Below are positions 13,118-14,889 of a DNA stretch of 14,889 bases, one piece after another. Made by a program: the position numbers and the translations under genes. The DNA is taken from contig CAJGCL010000045.1 in the NCBI GenBank assembly GCA_904501675.1, positions 1 to 14,889 of the forward strand. The letters are read 5' to 3'. The DNA comes from Clostridiaceae bacterium. Its GTDB lineage: Bacteria > Bacillota > Clostridia > Oscillospirales > Acutalibacteraceae. The first letter of the stretch is position 1; each line of letters opens with the position of its first letter. Below the pieces are notes generated by a model that saw only the letters and a list, made by a program, of their open reading frames with translations, did not search any database and was not told where the DNA came from.

Positions 13118-14512
13118 ATGAAAAAGCTTAAAGGTAAATTCGGTTATGGCATAGGTGCTATAGGTCTTGATCTGAGCTATGGTCTTTTCTATTCATATCT
13201 CGCTAAATATTTTACAGATACTCTTGATCTTAACTATTGGTTTCTTTTGTTGCTCACTCCCCTTGCACGTATATGGGATGGTATAAACGACCCTATGATG
13301 GGTACAATTGTTGACAACACAAGAACAAAAATGGGTAAATACCGCCCCTGGATTCTTATTGGGTCCTGCTGCAACGCGGTAGTGCTTTCCCTTTTATTTA
13401 CAAACCCGGGTCTTGCTCCTGATGGGCTCGGCATCCATATTTATGTAGCAGTATTTTATGTTTTATGGGGCATGACAAACACAATGGCAGATATACCATA
13501 CTGGTCAATGGTGCCATCATTTACAAGCGACCCTAACGAAAGAAACATTATTGCAACAATTGCAAGAACATTCTCAGGTCTTGGCCAAGGAATTATTTCA
13601 ATTCTTACCCCTGTTATGCTTCCAATTCTCAGCGTTACAATGATTAACGGCGAAAAGGTTGCAGACAGCAAGGGCTACAGCACATGGGCAATTATTTGCG
13701 CAATCGCACTTATAGGCTTTTCATCACTTTCTGTATCACGAACAAAAGAAAGGGTTATAACCGCGCCCACAAGCGAAAAATTCTCATTCAAGAAAATTTT
13801 CAAGGTGCTCACTTCCAATGACCAATTAAGAATCTTTATGGTATTTGCTATGCTTTCCAATGCAGGCTATTATATGATTTCTGGCGTTGGCGTATATTTC
13901 TTTGATGTTGTTGTAGGCGACCCATCAAAGCAATCCACCTTTAATCTTATTGGTGCAGTAGGCTCCGTTTTAGGTCTTGCAGTTGTTCCTGTTCTTACAA
14001 AATTCATTTCCAGAAAAAGAACATACCAGACTTCGCTCTGCCTTGTGCTTGCAGGCTTTACAGGTATGCTTATTTGTGCTAAAGCGCAGGCTTATATGAT
14101 AATGAATTTCTGCTACCTTTTAGCATCAATAGGCGTTGCTTCAATGTTTGTTTCTCAGACAGTTTTCCTTGCAGATATTGTTGACTATGGTGAAATTAAA
14201 ATGGGAAACAGAGCAGAAGCGATTACCTTCTCAATGAAGGGATTTTTGCAGAAAATGGCATATACCATTCAGACAATCATACTGTTCTCCGGTCTTATAA
14301 TTTCAAACTATGCACCACGCAGTGCAGAAAAACTCACCTACACGCAAGCAGAGCAAAACACCATAACATTTATGATGATTATCTGCCCTATCGTCCTGGT
14401 AACACTTTCACTTATTGTATTCTCCACAAAATACAAGCTCCACGGAGAGTTTATGGAGAACATAACTAAACAGATTAATGAGAAACACGTTGAGTTTAAA
14501 GAAGAGGTATAA
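13118..14512 (+). CDS. GPH-family (glycoside-pentoside-hexuronide) cation symporter
   Basis: A 464-residue, 12-helix membrane transporter of the MelB/XynP type, which moves sugars with Na+ or H+. The family signature is clear after TM2: ARIWDGINDPMMGTIVDNT followed by GKYRPWILIG, holding the conserved Asp residues used for cation binding and the MGKYRPW loop. A second conserved stretch, FLADIVDYGEIKMGNRAEAI, begins about 55 residues downstream of the TM9 loop. It lacks the C-terminal EIIA-like regulatory domain of LacS. An in-frame TTG at 13088 adds 10 residues but coincides with the end of the -10 box; the ATG at 13118 with GAGGAG at 7-nt spacing is the real start. Its position near GH95 and GH2 genes makes it the best candidate importer for their substrate (inference). 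Confidence 0.92.
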   Translation: MKKLKGKFGYGIGAIGLDLSYGLFYSYLAKYFTDTLDLNYWFLLLLTPLARIWDGINDPMMGTIVDNTRTKMGKYRPWILIGSCCNAVVLSLLFTNPGLAPDGLGIHIYVAVFYVLWGMTNTMADIPYWSMVPSFTSDPNERNIIATIARTFSGLGQGIISILTPVMLPILSVTMINGEKVADSKGYSTWAIICAIALIGFSSLSVSRTKERVITAPTSEKFSFKKIFKVLTSNDQLRIFMVFAMLSNAGYYMISGVGVYFFDVVVGDPSKQSTFNLIGAVGSVLGLAVVPVLTKFISRKRTYQTSLCLVLAGFTGMLICAKAQAYMIMNFCYLLASIGVASMFVSQTVFLADIVDYGEIKMGNRAEAITFSMKGFLQKMAYTIQTIILFSGLIISNYAPRSAEKLTYTQAEQNTITFMMIICPIVLVTLSLIVFSTKYKLHGEFMENITKQINEKHVEFKEEV

Positions 14513-14514
14513 TA

Positions 14515-14889
14515 TTGGATACAATTAAAAAGTATTTTAAAAAATTTGATATAGGTTTTATATTTGGTGTAGGTATGACTCTGTTGGGGCTTATACTCGT
14601 TATTCTCCCCGGCTCATCTCTTACCACAGTTTGTACAATTCTTGGAATTGGTGTTGCTCTCAAAGGTGGTTTAAAACTATTTAAATATCTTAAAGCAAAA
14701 CAGATTGAAGCAGAGAACAATAATGATTTAGTTTCTGCCATAGTTACACTTATAGGAGCATTTATTCTTATTTCCCATCCAAGAAGATTACTTTCAATCA
14801 TACCTATGCTTATTGGTATTGGTATACTGGTTTACGGAATAACATCATTTTTCAAAGCACGTAGTTTATTTTCAAAAATAACCGCAGTA
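14515..14889 (+). CDS. DUF308/HdeD-like membrane protein, truncated at the window edge
   Basis: An open frame of 125 codons with no stop before the right edge. The likely start is TTG at 14515, 7 nt after GAGG, which lies inside the end of the symporter gene; the two genes are 2 nt apart and probably translationally coupled. The product shows paired hydrophobic helices: IGFIFGVGMTLLGLILVILP, then TVCTILGIGVALKGGLKLF, a short charged loop (LKAKQIEAENNN), then LVSAIVTLIGAFILI and LLSIIPMLIGIGILVYG. This repeated two-helix pattern with G-rich turns and a LxxIPxLIGIxxLxxG-like consensus is that of the DUF308 (HdeD) family. Function in Firmicutes is unknown. The first Met inside the frame is at 14575, after the first helix begins, so it is a poor alternative start. 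Confidence 0.75.
   Translation, partial: MDTIKKYFKKFDIGFIFGVGMTLLGLILVILPGSSLTTVCTILGIGVALKGGLKLFKYLKAKQIEAENNNDLVSAIVTLIGAFILISHPRRLLSIIPMLIGIGILVYGITSFFKARSLFSKITAV

Overview
This window looks like chromosome from a low-GC, Gram-positive anaerobe of class Clostridia, probably an uncultured gut commensal. The reasons are GGAGG-type ribosome binding sites, TTGAAA/TATTAT promoters, a UPF0340 (YwlG-type) protein, a tRNA gene with encoded CCA, many short intrinsic terminators, and intracellular GH95 and GH2 glycosidases beside a GPH-type sugar symporter. The placement is an inference from style and gene content; no taxonomic marker gene is present.

Layout. Positions 1-2497 hold a compact minus-strand operon read from a strong promoter (2497-2469): thymidylate kinase, a DUF2156 protein, a GNAT acetyltransferase, and the first 19 codons of a DJ-1/PfpI-family protein that runs off the left edge. 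Gene gaps are 2-3 nt, or a 17-nt overlap. A UPF0340 gene (2609-3151, +) and a ketopantoate-reductase-family gene (3200-4216, -) converge on a perfect bidirectional terminator. A major facilitator transporter (4386-5720, +) diverges from the reductase.

Positions 5721-6350 are gene-poor but the most unusual stretch. A terminator is followed by a complete tRNA-Ser(GGA). After it come two 153-bp direct repeats that differ at only two positions. Each repeat starts with the last 23 nt of the tRNA (T-loop to CCA) and carries an intrinsic terminator plus a GC-rich hairpin segment bounded by 10-bp inverted repeats. A third copy of the tRNA tail closes the array. This resembles the footprint of a very small element inserted, or amplified, at a tRNA 3' end.

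Positions 6351-14512 form a glycan-utilisation region: a GH95 alpha-fucosidase/alpha-galactosidase-type enzyme, a DEDDh exonuclease, a LacZ-type GH2 enzyme with an altered active-site motif, a small membrane protein on the opposite strand, and a GPH symporter. Neither glycosidase has a signal peptide. The simplest model is import of an intact, small, fucosylated (or L-galactosylated) galactoside through the GPH symporter, followed by cytosolic trimming by GH95 and GH2. A DUF308/HdeD-like membrane protein starts 2 nt after the symporter gene and runs off the right edge.

No CRISPR array, insertion sequence, transposase, integrase or phage gene was seen. Nine promoter-like sites were found by eye, five of them with an extended -10 (TGn) element.
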